Assembly (NCBI GenBank): GCA_014529385.2
Contig: CM043942.1
Span: 21,000,991-21,064,990 of the forward strand
Direction of reading: 5' to 3'
DNA length: 64,000 bases
DNA from: Adiantum capillus-veneris
Lineage: Eukaryota; Streptophyta; Polypodiopsida; Polypodiales; Pteridaceae
Part shown: positions 9,538 through 21,068 of the stretch, one piece after another
Position numbering within the stretch: position 1 is the stretch's first letter
Layout of the letters: each line of letters opens with the position of its first letter
The notes under the pieces: model-generated
Told to the model about the DNA's origin: nothing
Databases searched by the model: none
The model's input: only the letters and a program-made list of their open reading frames with translations
Made by a program: the position numbers and the translations under genes

Positions 9538-10950
9538 TGGTTATGCAACCTATGAGGAAGGTTTTCTGAAACTTTGGGGGCAATGGTCAGACTCACTAAA
9601 CCCTGGTGAGCGAGCTCCCAATTGCCTCCAAAAGGATCGATTTATCTCAGGTTTGTACCCCTTGCTAAGGGAGAAGGTAAAGAGCAAATTTCCAAATGCT
9701 TTTGAAGATGCCTTAAGAATTGCTAGGGAAAAGAATAGAAAGATTCTCTATCAAGCCCAAGCTGGCCAGCTAGCTTTGGGAGGCAATATCACAACTATGG
9801 AAGCTTCTCACATACCTCCAAATGTGCCTAATGCACCAGACCTCAATAGAGGTCAACAAGAAGATATGCTCCAACAAATAAACAATCTCACAAACCAGCT
9901 AGAGGGGTTGAGAGTAAATCTTGTGCAGGGTGCAAGAAGGCCTATTGAGGGAAATGGTGGGAATCGGCCACCAATGCGACGTCAAGCAAGGGAAATGTTG
10001 TGTTACAATTGTGGGGAAAATGGCCACGGCATGTATAATTGCCCTCATCCCAGAAGATATGACTACCCTGTCAGAGGTCCTCGACAACAAGTAAGTCCTC
10101 CCTGTGCTAGAGCTCAAGCACAAGAGCAACCGCAACCTCAAATTTTGCAGCCACCTCATGCTCAAGCTCAAGCCCCTTCTACTCAACCAAATGTGAGCAT
10201 CATAAGGATGGAGGAGGTCCTCAAGGGCAGAAGCAACCAGGAAGAAATAGCTAAAGGGAAGATGAAGATAGATGAAGTGGCTACAATGCCTATCAAACGT
10301 GTGCGTGTCCAAGATGAAGTAGGTAAAGAAACAAGCAAGGATGCAAGCAATGAAGCAAGTACATCTCGGGAAACTAAAGATGAAGCCAAGAAGAGAAAGA
10401 CCCGTACTAGGTCTCAAATTGACATCTCTGATTTCCCTATGGGATCTCGGACACAACCTTATGACTTGACAGCTGATGTGAGTTCTCAAGGACCAAAGAT
10501 TAATTGGCCACAACTACTTCATATCTCCCCAAAGCTTCGACAACAATGGTCAAAAATGGTGAGCACGAGGGCAAAGCGAAGTAAGCTAGTAAGTGTAATC
10601 AAAGCATATGGTCTCAAGGATATAGTGCCTTTGGTGGAGGCTCAAATCAAGGGACAACGGATTCCAAAAACTTACATTGACAGTGGAGCAGAGGTTTGTG
10701 TCATGACAGAAAAGCTAATGCATCAATTGGGTTTAGAGGTAATGGAATCATCAAACTTTAGGGCAAAAATGGCCAATAATGTCTCTGTCACTTGTGTGGG
10801 TGTAGTGAAAGCTTTGAGAGTTTCTGTTTTTGGAATCACTACAGAGGTTGATGCTTATGTGATGCCAGTAAAGGGAGAATGATACCCCCTTATTTTAGGA
10901 CGACCTTGGCTCATGGGTATAGGAGCTAGGCAAGATTGGGCAACAGGAGA
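9538..10950 (+). pseudogene. G1 gag and aspartic protease
   Basis: An open frame runs from the LTR (first Met at 9479, inside the LTR) into gag at GYATYEEGFLKLWGQW, the point where G2 gag has EYATYESKFVELWERW. The capsid continues with LQKDRFISGLYPLLREKVKS. The CCHC knuckle CYNCGENGHGMYNC lies at about 10000-10041. Further on come a basic linker, DISDFPMGSRTQPYDL and the protease YIDSGAEVCVMTEK at about 10675-10716 (motif DSGA). A TGA at 10880 replaces the Gly codon of the expected KGEGYP; the flap-side motif ILGRPWL follows in the same frame. The first third of gag is missing. Confidence 0.9.
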
Positions 10951-13900
10951 CTTGGAGTTGAGGCCTCGCATGGGTGGCCATAGTCGGAAGGTGGTTTATA
11001 ACCTAAAGAATGGGCAACAAGAGAACCTTGAACTAGAGACGTCAACTGATGAGTGGAGCTCAAGTGGATGCTCCTCATCCATGGACGAGGAAGAGAGTTC
11101 AAGTGAAGAGATTGATAGCACTCTCGAAGTCATCGGCATCACCATAAAGGAAACTACCTCATCAGAAGACAACCCAAGGATCCAAATGGAGAATGTGTGG
11201 GATGCCAGCCTAGAGGAGATGTTATCCAAGGATATAAAGGAAGAAGAAAAGGAGGGTTATGTAAATGTTCTCAAGAAGCATGCATCATTGTTTATTTCTG
11301 ATTACACTCACATTACAGGTGTCACTGAAGTGAAGCATCATATCCATCTAAAAGAAGGGAGCAAGCCAGTAGTACAAAAACTAAGAAGATTAGGAGTTGT
11401 GCAACAAAATGCACTGTTGTCTGAGGTGAAGAGACTCTTAGAAGCAGGATTCATATACCCAGTAGAAGATTCAGAATGGGTCTCCCAAGTAGTGGTGAGG
11501 CCAAAGAAGAATGGTAAATGGTGAGTGTGCGTGGATTACAAGCCACTAAATGCTGCAACAAAGAGGGACCACTTCCCTCTCCCATTTCAAGATGAGATTC
11601 TAAACGAAGTAGCAAGCCATGAGAGATACACAGTGTGTGATGGCTACTCTGGCTACTTTCAAATACGCATTGCAGAGGAGGACCAGAAAAAGACTACTTT
11701 CATCACACCATGGGGATGTTTTGCATTTCGAGTCATGCCTTTTGGTCTCACCAACGCTCCAGCCACCTTTCAACGATTCATGAACATGGTCTTCCAACCT
11801 TACTTTGGTAAGTCCATAAGGGTTTTCATAGATGACTTTTGTATTTACAGCTCCAAAAGTATGCATCTCGGCAAGATTGATGAAGGATTTACTCGTTTAG
11901 CTAAGCTGGGTGGACAACTAAACAAGGACAAATGTCACATTGGGGAAAGCAAGGTTACACTATTAGGGCATGTAGTGTCCATTGATGGAATCGAGGTAGA
12001 TCCTGAAAAGATAGAAACATTGCTAAATCTACCTTCCCCAACTTCCATCAAACAATTAATCTCTTTCTTGCAAAAGCTAAGATATTTGAGTAGATTCATA
12101 CACTTACTCTCCCAAGTGATATTTCCTCTACAACAGCTGACTCGTCAAGAGACGCTTGTTTGGAGTGAAGAAAGTGATGGGCATTTTAGAGAGATTAAAA
12201 AAATGTTAGGGTCACTCCCTGTAATCCTCCAACCTTGTTGGGAAGAAACATTCTTTGTAAACCCTAGTGTGGGAGAAGAGGCCATTGGTGCTGCCCTCCT
12301 ACAAAAAGATCCAAAAACATCCTTTATGAGGCCTGTGTATTTTGCTAGCCGCCTCATGGAAAACACAGAGAAGGCCTACACCCTAATGGAACAGCTAGTG
12401 TTAGCTCTCATGTTTGCGGTAACCAAATTTCGGCCATACTTGCTGCCGAAGAGGTTTGTAATTATCACTGTGGAGGATATGTTTCCCTATGCACTACAAC
12501 ATATGGAAATCTCTGACAAAATAGCAAAGTGGGTGGTGCGACTTCAAGAGTTTGATTATACAATACAGGTTGAAAGAACAACTCAAGCATGCTTAGCCGA
12601 CATTTTAACAAACAAGTGCTACCATTTGAAGAGAAAGGAACTTCCACCACCTCCAGCTCCAGAGGCTTTGGTCAATGCTTATAGCCTCTACTTTGATGGA
12701 GCATACAAGAGAACCAAGGATAAGGCATCTACAAGCATCGTGGTCTTATCTCCATTGGGAAAGAGGATCCATGGTGAAGGGATCACTCTAGAAGATGTCC
12801 ACTCCAACAATGAAGCAGAATATCATGCTCTAATTCATGGCCTTTGTTGGTGCCTCGATAATTCAATTAAGATATTAAACGCTTTTGGTGACTCCATGCT
12901 TTTGGTAAGGCAAATGCAAGGTACATGGGCTTGCAAAAATGCCCGTCTCTCTACTAAAATGAGAGAAGCCAAAGCTCTTATGAGGAGATTTAGGGAGGCA
13001 CAAGTACATCATGTGCCAAGAGACCAGAACAAGGATGCAGACCACCTAGCATCATCAAAGTTAAATGAGTCAATAGTGGGAGCAGTGGCCATCAAACTTC
13101 CACTTCAGCAAGGCAAGGAGGACTTGGAAGATATTATGCACATTCTGGAGCAAGGAGAGACTCCTAAACACTTGAATGCAGGGGAAAGGCGATGGTTAGC
13201 TAGGAAGGCTACCAGGTATCGCATAGTAAATGATGACTTGTATTGTCTTGGTAAGGATGTTGTGCTTAGGAGAGTGCCTTTGAAGAGTGAAATTGAAGAG
13301 ATTTTAAAACCTTGTCACGATGATATGTGCGGAGGACACTTTGCACACGACGTCACTAGTAGAAAAGTTCTACAAGCTGGGTTTACTTGGCCAAGTCTTC
13401 ATCGTGATGTCAAATACTGGTGTCAAACATGTGATGAATGTCAGAAAGCAGGACCACGACGGCTCATAGCTGAACCTCAGAACCCAATAAAGGTATATGG
13501 GCCCTTTGAGAAGTGGGGAATTGATGCCATAGGGCCTCTACCACGCACTCACTCAGGTAAAGAGTACATCATCATGGGAGTAGACTACATGACTAGATGG
13601 GTTGAGGCTATGCCGACCAATAGAATTACTGCTAAGGATGTGAGTCAGTTCATCTTTGACCACATCTGTTGCCGGTTTGGCACCCCTCTTGAAATACTAT
13701 CTGATAGAGGACCAGGGTTTAGAGCAGACTTGGTAGGAGAACTCATGAAGAAGCTAAATATTCAGCATCAACACTCTACTCCTTACTACCCTCAGTGCAA
13801 TGGTTTGGTGGAAAAGGTAAATGGAATCATTTGCAAAATTCTCACCAAACAGGTACATGCCAGGCGCCAAGATTGGGACAAACACCTGAATGCAGCTCTA

Positions 13901-14396
13901 TGGGCCTATAGAACCTCCTTCAAAACCACATTAGGGTACACACCCTTTCATTTGGTTTATGGAAAGGAGGCGCTTTTGCCCACTGAAGTGAAGTTAACAA
14001 GTCTTCGAATATTGGGTAGCCAGGTAGGCTCTCAAAAGGAGAAAGTACATCAAAGGATCATGGATTTAGAGAGGCTGCAATTGGATCGTGAAGAAGCCAT
14101 CAACCACTATTCTCAAGAAGCAGAGAAGCGCAGAGAAAAGTTCAACAAAAAGCTAGCATCCAAAAGACATCAAAAAGGGATCTCTGGTGCTTCGATATGG
14201 CAATCGCTTCGACACTCGTAAGGATGGAAAGTTTCTTTTCCGATGGGAAGGCCCGTTCTTGGTCACCAAAAAGTTCAAAAATGGCTCTTACAGACTTCAA
14301 GACATTGATGGTAAAGTGCACAAGACCAAGACAAATGGATGGCGTCTAAAGCCTTATCACATCAGGATAAGGTCAGCTCAAGATCAAAGAAAGTAG
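10951..14396 (+). pseudogene. G1 pol: RT, RNase H, second RNase H, integrase
   Basis: RT carries KEGSKPVVQKLRRLG, YSGYFQIRIAEEDQ, FGLTNAPATFQ and the catalytic box FIDDFCIYSS. A TGA at 11522 interrupts KKNGKW/VCVDYK. The usual gypsy RNase H follows (VNPSVGEEAIGAALLQKD, KAYTLMEQLVLAL). A second RNase H comes next: YFDGAYK, NNEAEYHALIHGL, FGDSMLLVRQ, NKDADHLAS, with all four acidic positions present. Integrase has the HHCC finger (CHDDMCGGHFAHD to CQTCDECQ) and the core (GIDAIGP, SDRGPGFRADL, NGLVEKVNG). A one-base frameshift in the A/G run near 14172-14178 moves the C-terminal tail (LVLRYGNRFDTRKDGKF to TNGWRLKPYH) into another frame, ending at 14396. The dual RNase H places it in the Tat lineage. 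Confidence 0.92.
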
Positions 14397-14423
14397 GCTA
14401 GAGGCATAAATACCCCTAGCCAG

Positions 14424-14437
14424 GTTTGGGGGGGCTA
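14424..14437 (+). other. polypurine tract of G1
   Basis: GTTTGGGGGGGCTA directly precedes the 3' LTR start TGATCCGAGCC. This is the expected place for plus-strand priming. Confidence 0.7.
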
Positions 14438-15728
14438 TGATCCGAGCCTATCACAAATTTTTGTTTATTATATTTTGTTGGTTTTCCTTGCTTCTAGAGG
14501 TTTACAATAAAAGAAAGAGTGAGAACAACCTCTTGGAAAAATTTTAAAAAAAAGATTTGATAGGAATTTTTTCTTGACTAGTTCACCAGAGGTGAAAGGT
14601 AGAGGGAGAACCTAGTGGTAAAGGGAAGGGAAAATATGTAAATGTGAAAAGAAAAGATATGATGTGGTTGTGGAGCCATGCACCCATGATTCAAGGGTCA
14701 TGAGTGGCTCATATAATCATGGCTTTGGAGCCATATGATGATTCAAACAAATGGGACCCAAGTGGAAGACTTGGTAAAGGAAGGAACCAGACACATGATT
14801 TTGCTGAATTTTAAAAAAATACTTCCACTCCGATCCAAGAAAAGTTGTCTTCATCAAAGTTGTAGCTAATGAGCTGGAGATTCTGGCCATATTTTTTTTA
14901 TAATTTTTGCATCTACGGTCTAGGAGATATGGTCAAAATGGCGGACGCCAGTTTTTCAACTGTGGTGGAGACCACCCCCTCTACCTTTACACACACACAC
15001 ACCCTTCCTTTTCCACATTGAGACCTTCTCTAAAAATCAGCCATTAGTCTTTTCACCCTCCTCTCCTTCCTTCTCTCTCTCAAGCTCAAAAACCCATCAA
15101 AATTCCTCTTCTAATCACCTCTCAAGTCATGCTTAATCTTGTTGTAATTCATAAGTTCTCATTCAACCCCTTTCTATTATTACTAGATATGTATTGATTT
15201 TATGTAGATTCTTTACATTTTAAAATAAGGAAGCTCTTGGACTCAAGCTATGGAGGAAGGAGTGAAGACAACACAAGTGATGATGGAGCTAATTGGTCAA
15301 CAAATCACTTGGAAGGAGCTTCTTCATTGGTTGAATGTCCCTAATAAAGCTTCATTTGTACAAATTACACTTGGATCTTAACCTCACTCCTAATCACTCT
15401 CTTTCCTATATAAAGAGGCCTTCCCCTTTGTAATTTCAAGCCTCCCTCAGCCCCATTGAGTCTTTGTATCACTCACCATGAGCCCATAAGCTCATTCATT
15501 CACTCTATTCTTGCACATTCTAGAGTGCAAATTGTTTCATGCTAGTAATCTCTCCTTCTCTTACTTATGTTAATTAAGAGAAATCTTGTATATATGTGTG
15601 AGAGTGCTTGATGTGATCTTGGCTAATCCTTGAGTGGTTGTTTGGTAATCTACATGCTATTTTTGTTGGGAGTGTTTGAAGTCATCCATTCCTTGTACAC
15701 ACACTAAGGTTAATGCTTCATTCATAGT

Positions 15729-15806
<78 letters not shown>

Positions 15807-15921
15807 TGTAGCGGTCCTAGCCCACGCTTCCAAGACTAGGTGGTGCCCTTATCTCATTTCCCTTGTGGCGCAATGGAGTTTGTTTTGGTGTAGAGGCCGC
15901 CATTCCAAATTTCCTTCGTCA
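14438..15921 (+). repeat. 3' LTR of G1
   Basis: Same sequence as 8050-9537 with about eight substitutions and small changes in the CA and CT repeats. It contains the U3 module at 14859-14951, the TATA box at 15407-15417, (CT)n at 15731-15803, and CCTAG (15816) paired with CTAGG (15836). It ends TTCCTTCGTCA followed by the GCAT target duplicate. Confidence 0.93.
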
Positions 15922-17998
15922 GCATGATAGAAAGCCTTCTATTGAGCACATGCGTGTTTTTGGCTGTTTGGCATATGCTTTGGTGCCACAAACACAGCGC
16001 TGAAAATTAGATGATAAGGCTGTCAAATGTATTTTTGTTGGTTATAGTGATGAAAGCAAAGGTTACAAGTTGTATCATCCGCAAAGAAAGTGTATTTTGG
16101 TTTCACGGGATGTAGTGTTTGTGGAAGATTTTGTTTAGCCCTTGCTGTCATGTACTAGAGATAGTAATGTAAGCTCACAGGACATATGGCACTTTGTTGC
16201 CTCTTTTCAGTGGTGGAAATACGAATGTAAATTCCAATGAGGCAAATCTACAGCCTATAGGGGTTTTTGAAAATATTATAGATTAACCTATTACTGATGC
16301 AGATCTACATGATGTACTTGATGAGAAAAGGGCTAAAGCCAAAATGGTTGGTGCATACATTGCATGACAGTAAATTGGATGCATTTTTGTCTAGTCGTAC
16401 TCGTTCATGCTCTCACCATGCATCTTATGCATCAAATTGTTATGCTTTGGTTGTGTATAGCTTACATGATGTTGAGGAGCCTCTATCTTTTGATGAAGCA
16501 CAGAATTCAAAAAAATGGATGGTTGCCATGCAGTTAAAATATGATGCACTTAAAGAAAATGACACATGGACTTTATGTGATTTGCCTCCTGGAAAAAATC
16601 CTATTGGTACGAAGTGGGTTTACAAGTTGAAATGCAAACCAGATGGTGAGATTGATTGCCATAAGGCTCGAGTTGTTGCAAAGGGTTATGCACGATAAAA
16701 AGGCATAGATTATGAAGAGACTTTTGCTCCCACTTGTCGTATGACTACTATGTGTTTTCTATGTGCATTGGCAGCTCATTTTGGTTGGGATGTACATCAA
16801 TCAGACAATGTTACTTCTTTCTTGAATGGTGACATATTTGAGGAAGTTTATGTAATGGAGCCTCGCGGTTTTGTCAAGAAAGGAGAAGAGGACAAAGTGT
16901 GCAGATGTAAGAAGGATTTCTATGGGTTGAAGCAATTTCCTCGTGCTTGGTATGAGAAAGCTGACACTCATTTGGTCAAACAAGGCTTTTGTAACAGTCC
17001 AACAAAAAAGCACATTGTATGTAAAGCGTGAGGGTGATGTACTTCTCATTGTGGTTCTTTATGTGATGATTTGTGGATCACTAGACCAAATGAGAGACAT
17101 ATTGATTAATTCAAGGCTGATTTGAATGCTACTTTCAAGATGAAAGATTTGGGATTGTTGCATCATTACTTGGGTATACAGTTTAAGCAATGTGATGATG
17201 GTATTGGCTTGTGTCAGAAAAGTTACATAGAGACATTGCTATGTAAGTTTGGACTTGAGGATTGCAAACCTATTGCCACTACTATGGAAACAAGTTTGAA
17301 ATTGAGCCTAAATGATGCTGGAGATCTTGTTTATGTCACTCTTTACCAAACTGTTGTTGGATGCCTCATTTATGTATGCAACACGAGGCCGGATATTTAG
17401 TTTGCAGTCTCACAGGTCAACAGATTTATGAATAGCCCAGGGTCTAAGCATTGGCAGGCTGTCAAGAGTATTTTTTGCTACCTTAGTGGCACTTTACAGA
17501 TTCTTGGCTTGTTTTATCCTAAGGGGGGATCATTGCCGCCAGACTTACATGCTTTTTCCGACTAAAATTGGGCTGGTTGTTTTGACACACGAGTGTCCAC
17601 AAGTGGTTTTTGTTTCATGCTTGGCAGTTCATGTATATCACGGTTGAGCAAGAGCAACCTAATGTGGCCACTTCGAGTTGTGAGGCTGAGTAGTCTTCAC
17701 AGCTACGATTGAGTGTGTATGTCTCAGACGCCTTATGGCTGATTTGGGTGTTGGACAGGACACAGCCGATATTATCTACACTAAAAGTCAGAGCGCATTG
17801 GCAGTTGCGAGAAACGCAATTTTTCATGCTCGCACAAAGCACATTGAGGTGCATTACCACTATGTCAGGGAGAGGCTCTCAGCAGGAGAGATCATCTTGG
17901 CTTATGTGCCAACACAAGACAACCTTGCAGATCTTTTCACAAAGGCATTGTCTTGCGAGATGTTCAAAGCTTTGGTCTTATTCCCCTTTGTGGATTGA
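15922..17998 (+). pseudogene. copia C2 polyprotein, right part: RT and RNase H remnants
   Basis: The first codons read HDRKPSIEHMRVFGCLAYALVP and complete the integrase region cut at 8049. RT follows from 16500: FDEAQNSKKWMVAM, NDTWTLCDLPPGKNPIGTKW, DYEETFAPTCRMTT, SFLNGDIFEEVYVMEP and DFYGLKQFPRAWYEK. The frame then breaks at the catalytic region. From 17122 come FKMKDLGLLHHYLGIQF and LIYVCNTRPDI. RNase H pieces include TSGFCFMLGS, and the tail is FHARTKHIEVHYHYVRERL with DLFTKALS. At least five stops or frameshifts are visible (for example TAA at 16696 and TAG at 17398). Clearly an old copy. Confidence 0.85.
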
Positions 17999-18073
17999 TC
18001 ATGTCCTCAGGGCATGGCACTTCCCTTTACTCATGTGCTTGCTCTCTTTCACCGCATCACTCTAGGGGGGTTT

Positions 18074-18300
18074 TGTTACCATATACATGTGGTAGTGATG
18101 TGTGTGAACACACTAGGACCGCCATGGCATTTTTTCCCTCTTTAGTAGGTTTTTTCCCTTGTGCATTGTATATACGCCCATCACTCTAGGGCTATCTATC
18201 TTTCCATTGCACACTAAGTAATACACTCTCTATTGTGTGCCTTGAGCTTCCTTCGTCTTCTTTAAGCTGTGTGTGTTTCTCTGCAACCCTAATTCTAACA
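18074..18300 (+). repeat. 3' LTR of copia C2
   Basis: It starts TGTTACCATATACATG after a purine run (AGGGGGG, 18064-18070) and ends TTCTAACA. The TGTTA and TAACA ends form a perfect 5-bp inverted repeat. A TATATA lies at 18169. The 5' LTR is not recognised in the window. Confidence 0.75.
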
Positions 18301-18677
18301 TTTTCTACTCCAATATTTTGTTGTTCTTGATGTGGGCAATGCTGATACCACCTATTTTTGAAGTGTTGGTTTTTGTGGCGACCTTTTTTGGATCCACTTC
18401 ATGTTTTTTGTATACAAGGGTTTTTTGCCCTTGTCATTAGTCTTTTTCATTGTTGGTTTTTTTTGCTATTTTAGTATGGAACCATTTGACTCTTGGTTTC
18501 ATGTTGGATTTGCACGAAATCGGAACTCCAATTTATCTAAATAATGTACTTTGTTTGCTATGGTTGTCCAAGCAATAATTGGTGTTGGTTTTGATGATGT
18601 TCTACCGCATAAAATATATGTGGCTAGATATATTGATTGATTTGAACAAATAGAGTTACCAACCCTAGTGCTTTAAT
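18301..18677. other. no recognisable feature
   Basis: T-rich sequence without an open frame of note, without repeats shared elsewhere in the window, and without RNA gene signals that I can see. Confidence 0.5.
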
Positions 18678-18872
18678 CTAGTATTTAGTATAGCTCTTCA
18701 TTTTTTGGTGTGTCGGTTGAGGCTTTTCTTCTTGACCAAGCTGCTTATATAATGGGAGGAAAATGACATTTCCATGGGCTCCCATATCAAGTAGAGTTGT
18801 GGCTTCCACTTGATTGTTGCCAACTTTGTCCATAATTATTGGATCCCCTCTATCTTCTTCAAATTCATTCAT
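18678..18872 (-). pseudogene. gypsy aspartic protease remnant
   Basis: The minus-strand frame reads VEATTLLDMGAHGNVIFLPL and then YKQLGQEEKPQPT. This matches gypsy proteases of the form ALLDxGAS followed by VYKQLGLGE. The catalytic motif is DMGA. Only about 60 residues survive and there is no linked gag. Confidence 0.65.
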
Positions 18873-19038
18873 TGAGATAGCAACAATCTATAATGGTCTC
18901 CTATGTTATTGTTTTTGTTCTCATAGAAGCTTCATTTAGCCATTCGTTCTTTAGCCTCAGCTTGTGCTTCTTTAACAATCTACTCTTTCTCTTTAGTTTG
19001 TTTTTTTCCTCTATGAATCTATTGTAGCATATCTTGGG

Positions 19039-19270
19039 TTAATGGAAAATGATACTTCTTGAGCCTGAGAGACTAATCCAGTTAGGCATTTCTTCTCCTT
19101 TTAATGTTTCAAGTTTGACGGACCCGCTTGGTGATAGATCTTTAATCACAAAGGGTCTCATCTCTTGCTGTTTTAAGTTTTTAAACATGTTGTTTAAGGG
19201 TGTAAACCAAGACATGGTCACTTGTTTTAAATTCTTTTAACCATACATGCTTGTGGAAGAACTCTTTTTG
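19039..19270 (-). pseudogene. gypsy integrase C-terminal tail remnant
   Basis: On the minus strand HKHVWLKEFKTSDHVLVYTL is followed, after a stop, by MRPFVIKDLSPSGSVKLETL. This is the segment after the integrase core (VLLYDSRF.., GPFVIKEV.P.GAVEL). It lies upstream, in the transcription sense, of the protease remnant at 18678-18872. That is the reverse of the gypsy order, so the two are not a single simple element. Confidence 0.6.
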
Positions 19271-19324
19271 CCTTCTTTTATTAGCATAGATAGATGCTAC
19301 TATGTAGACGGCTGAATAGTTCAC

Positions 19325-19698
19325 TGTGTGGGAACGTCTTCTTAGAGGATGGGCAGCAAATTACTTAGTAGTTACTATGGTAATTACTACAGTAAACCTG
19401 AAGTGTATAAATAGGGCCCATTACAGTGTAGTCAGATTGGCAATTATTATCATTTGGGTTAGCGCCTTCGCTATACTTGTACTTGAGGATCATTGGGAGT
19501 ATTGTCGGCTATACTTTCTCTCTGTAAATCATATTCGTTGTAATCTTCATCTGTAATCCCAATCATGGCATATATTCCATTTATACTTACTTCTCGTCCA
19601 GTCTTCTGAATCTGAATCTGAATCTGAACCTTATTTCAGTACATAAGTCTGGTTCTTATTTCAGCATCCAAATTCCAGTCTTCCAACACTGGAATAAT
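19325..19698 (+). repeat. probable 5' LTR and leader of the gypsy at 19699-22417
   Basis: Starts TGTGTGGGAACG, has a TATA box and runs without coding sequence to the gag start. The LTR end is not certain: CCAATCA before TGGCATATATTCC (about 19567) and TTCCAACA (about 19692) are both possible. A short direct repeat CTGAAT lies at 19605-19625. No second copy is present to fix the edges. Confidence 0.4.
19406..19414 (+). promoter_or_regulatory. TATA box
   Basis: TATAAATAG lies about 80 bp inside the presumed LTR and about 290 bp before the gag frame. A plausible element promoter. Confidence 0.5.
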
Positions 19699-21068
19699 TT
19701 GTCTCAAGAGATCAGCTCCAAGAGGAGAAGTGGCAGGATCAGTAGTAATCGGAATGATTACACAGCTTCCCTGAAGATTTCCTTTCCAATATTCAAGGGG
19801 GGGAAAAAGGATGATCCAGACGTTCACATACAAGCTTTCGAGCAGTATGCTGAACTAAAAAACATTGATGAAGATGATTGGGGGGAATATTTTCCACAAA
19901 CCTTGAAGGAGGCAGCGAGGAAATGGTATTACCATTACCCTGCATGCCAGCTCAGATCATATAACAAGTTGCTCAAGGCTTTCAGGTTGGAATATTTTGA
20001 AAATAGAGGGGACGAAGATATTCTTTGTGAATTAGATAAGATCAAATAGAGGAATTTGTCAATCCGCAGCTATGTGGAAAAGATAAAAGAGCTAACCAGG
20101 CAATTGCAAGAACCGCCATCTAAGAAGAGATTGAGGGCATGGTTCCTGAATGGGTTCAGAAGCAAGAAGCTTAGGGAACAAGAGGTACCAGTCCCTACAA
20201 AAAAATGCAATGATCTGGTCCAAAGGGCATTAAAGCTGGAACAGCATGCTAAGAAGGAAAAGAGCCACAAGAAGCAAAGGACCAGTAGCAGTAGCTCTGC
20301 TTTACTGAAACTTTTGATTCCAGTGAGATGTCCAGTAGCTCTAAGAGTAGTTCTAATGAATGAGCAAAGGAGAAATCAAAGAAGGGATCCTGGACCAAGA
20401 AAATTGAAGAGATTGCTAAGCAGATTGCCGAAATTAGCCACACAAGACAGCCAGTTCGAAAGATGGAGACTTGGTGTTCACGATGCAAATCCAAGGACCA
20501 TATCTCCACTGAATGTCCACAATGTACCTACTGCAAGGCCTTTGGTCACCTATGGAATAATTGTGGCATCAGAATTCACCACTTTAAGAAAGGAAAGGAT
20601 CTGTCAGTGGTTGCCTACACTGAACCAGTGAAGGCAGAACCAGTCAAGGTAGCTCAAGAGGAGAGACCAAGTACCAGTGGTACTAGTCAGGGACGTGGCA
20701 GATACCAACCAGGAATGGGCAGAGGTAGAGGAAGAGGAAATTTCCAGAACAGGAGCATGAATTTCTATACTTGTGGGAAGTATGGTCATTTTGCAGCCCA
20801 ATGTCCAGAAGCACCTGTAACAACTACTACTGAGGCTAAGGCACCAGAGCCAGTCCCAGTTAGGGTAGTTACTAGGAGCAAGGGAGTAGTCATTGAAGAA
20901 ATTCCAGACACTTCAAAAGAACCAGTCAATCCTAACAGCAGCAAGTGGGCTCAACAAAGGGAAGTTTGGAAGGCCAAAGGTAAAGAGAAGGTGGTAGATG
21001 AGTGGCAAGAGCAGAGGGAACTAGCAGCTAAAATCACGGAGGATTTAGCTAAGAAGCTGCCAGAGTAG
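19699..21068 (+). pseudogene. gypsy gag with three zinc-knuckle positions
   Basis: The N-terminal capsid-like frame (SLKISFPIFKGGKKDDPDVH, then FEQYAELKNIDEDDWGEYF, KEAARKWYYHYP) is cut by TAG at 20047. It continues in frame with RSYVEKIKELTRQLQEPP and LRAWFLNGFRSKKLREQEV. After a frame change near 20295, three knuckles follow: CSRCKSKDHISTEC, CTYCKAFGHLWNNC, and, past an RGRG-rich linker, FYTCGKYGHFAAQC, whose first Cys is replaced by Phe. The C-terminal part is Lys/Glu rich with VVTRSKGVVIEE, ending at 21068. Several knuckles in series are known in some plant gypsy gags. Confidence 0.75.

Larger units (their letters stand above)
8050..15921 (+). mobile_element. Ty3/gypsy retrotransposon G1, Tat-like
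   Basis: Two LTRs (8050-9537 and 14438-15921) bracket gag, protease, RT, two RNase H domains and integrase. A 4-bp direct repeat GCAT (8046-8049 and 15922-15925) flanks the element, and removing the element restores the copia C2 reading across the site. I counted about eight substitutions between the LTRs plus length changes in the CA and CT runs, so the insertion is recent. The leader, PBS and N-terminal gag are absent: the 5' LTR passes straight into mid-gag. Two in-frame TGA codons and one frameshift inactivate the coding region. Confidence 0.92.

Noticed and set aside
9899-10513. 204-codon minus-strand frame
   Set aside because: Antisense shadow of G1 gag.
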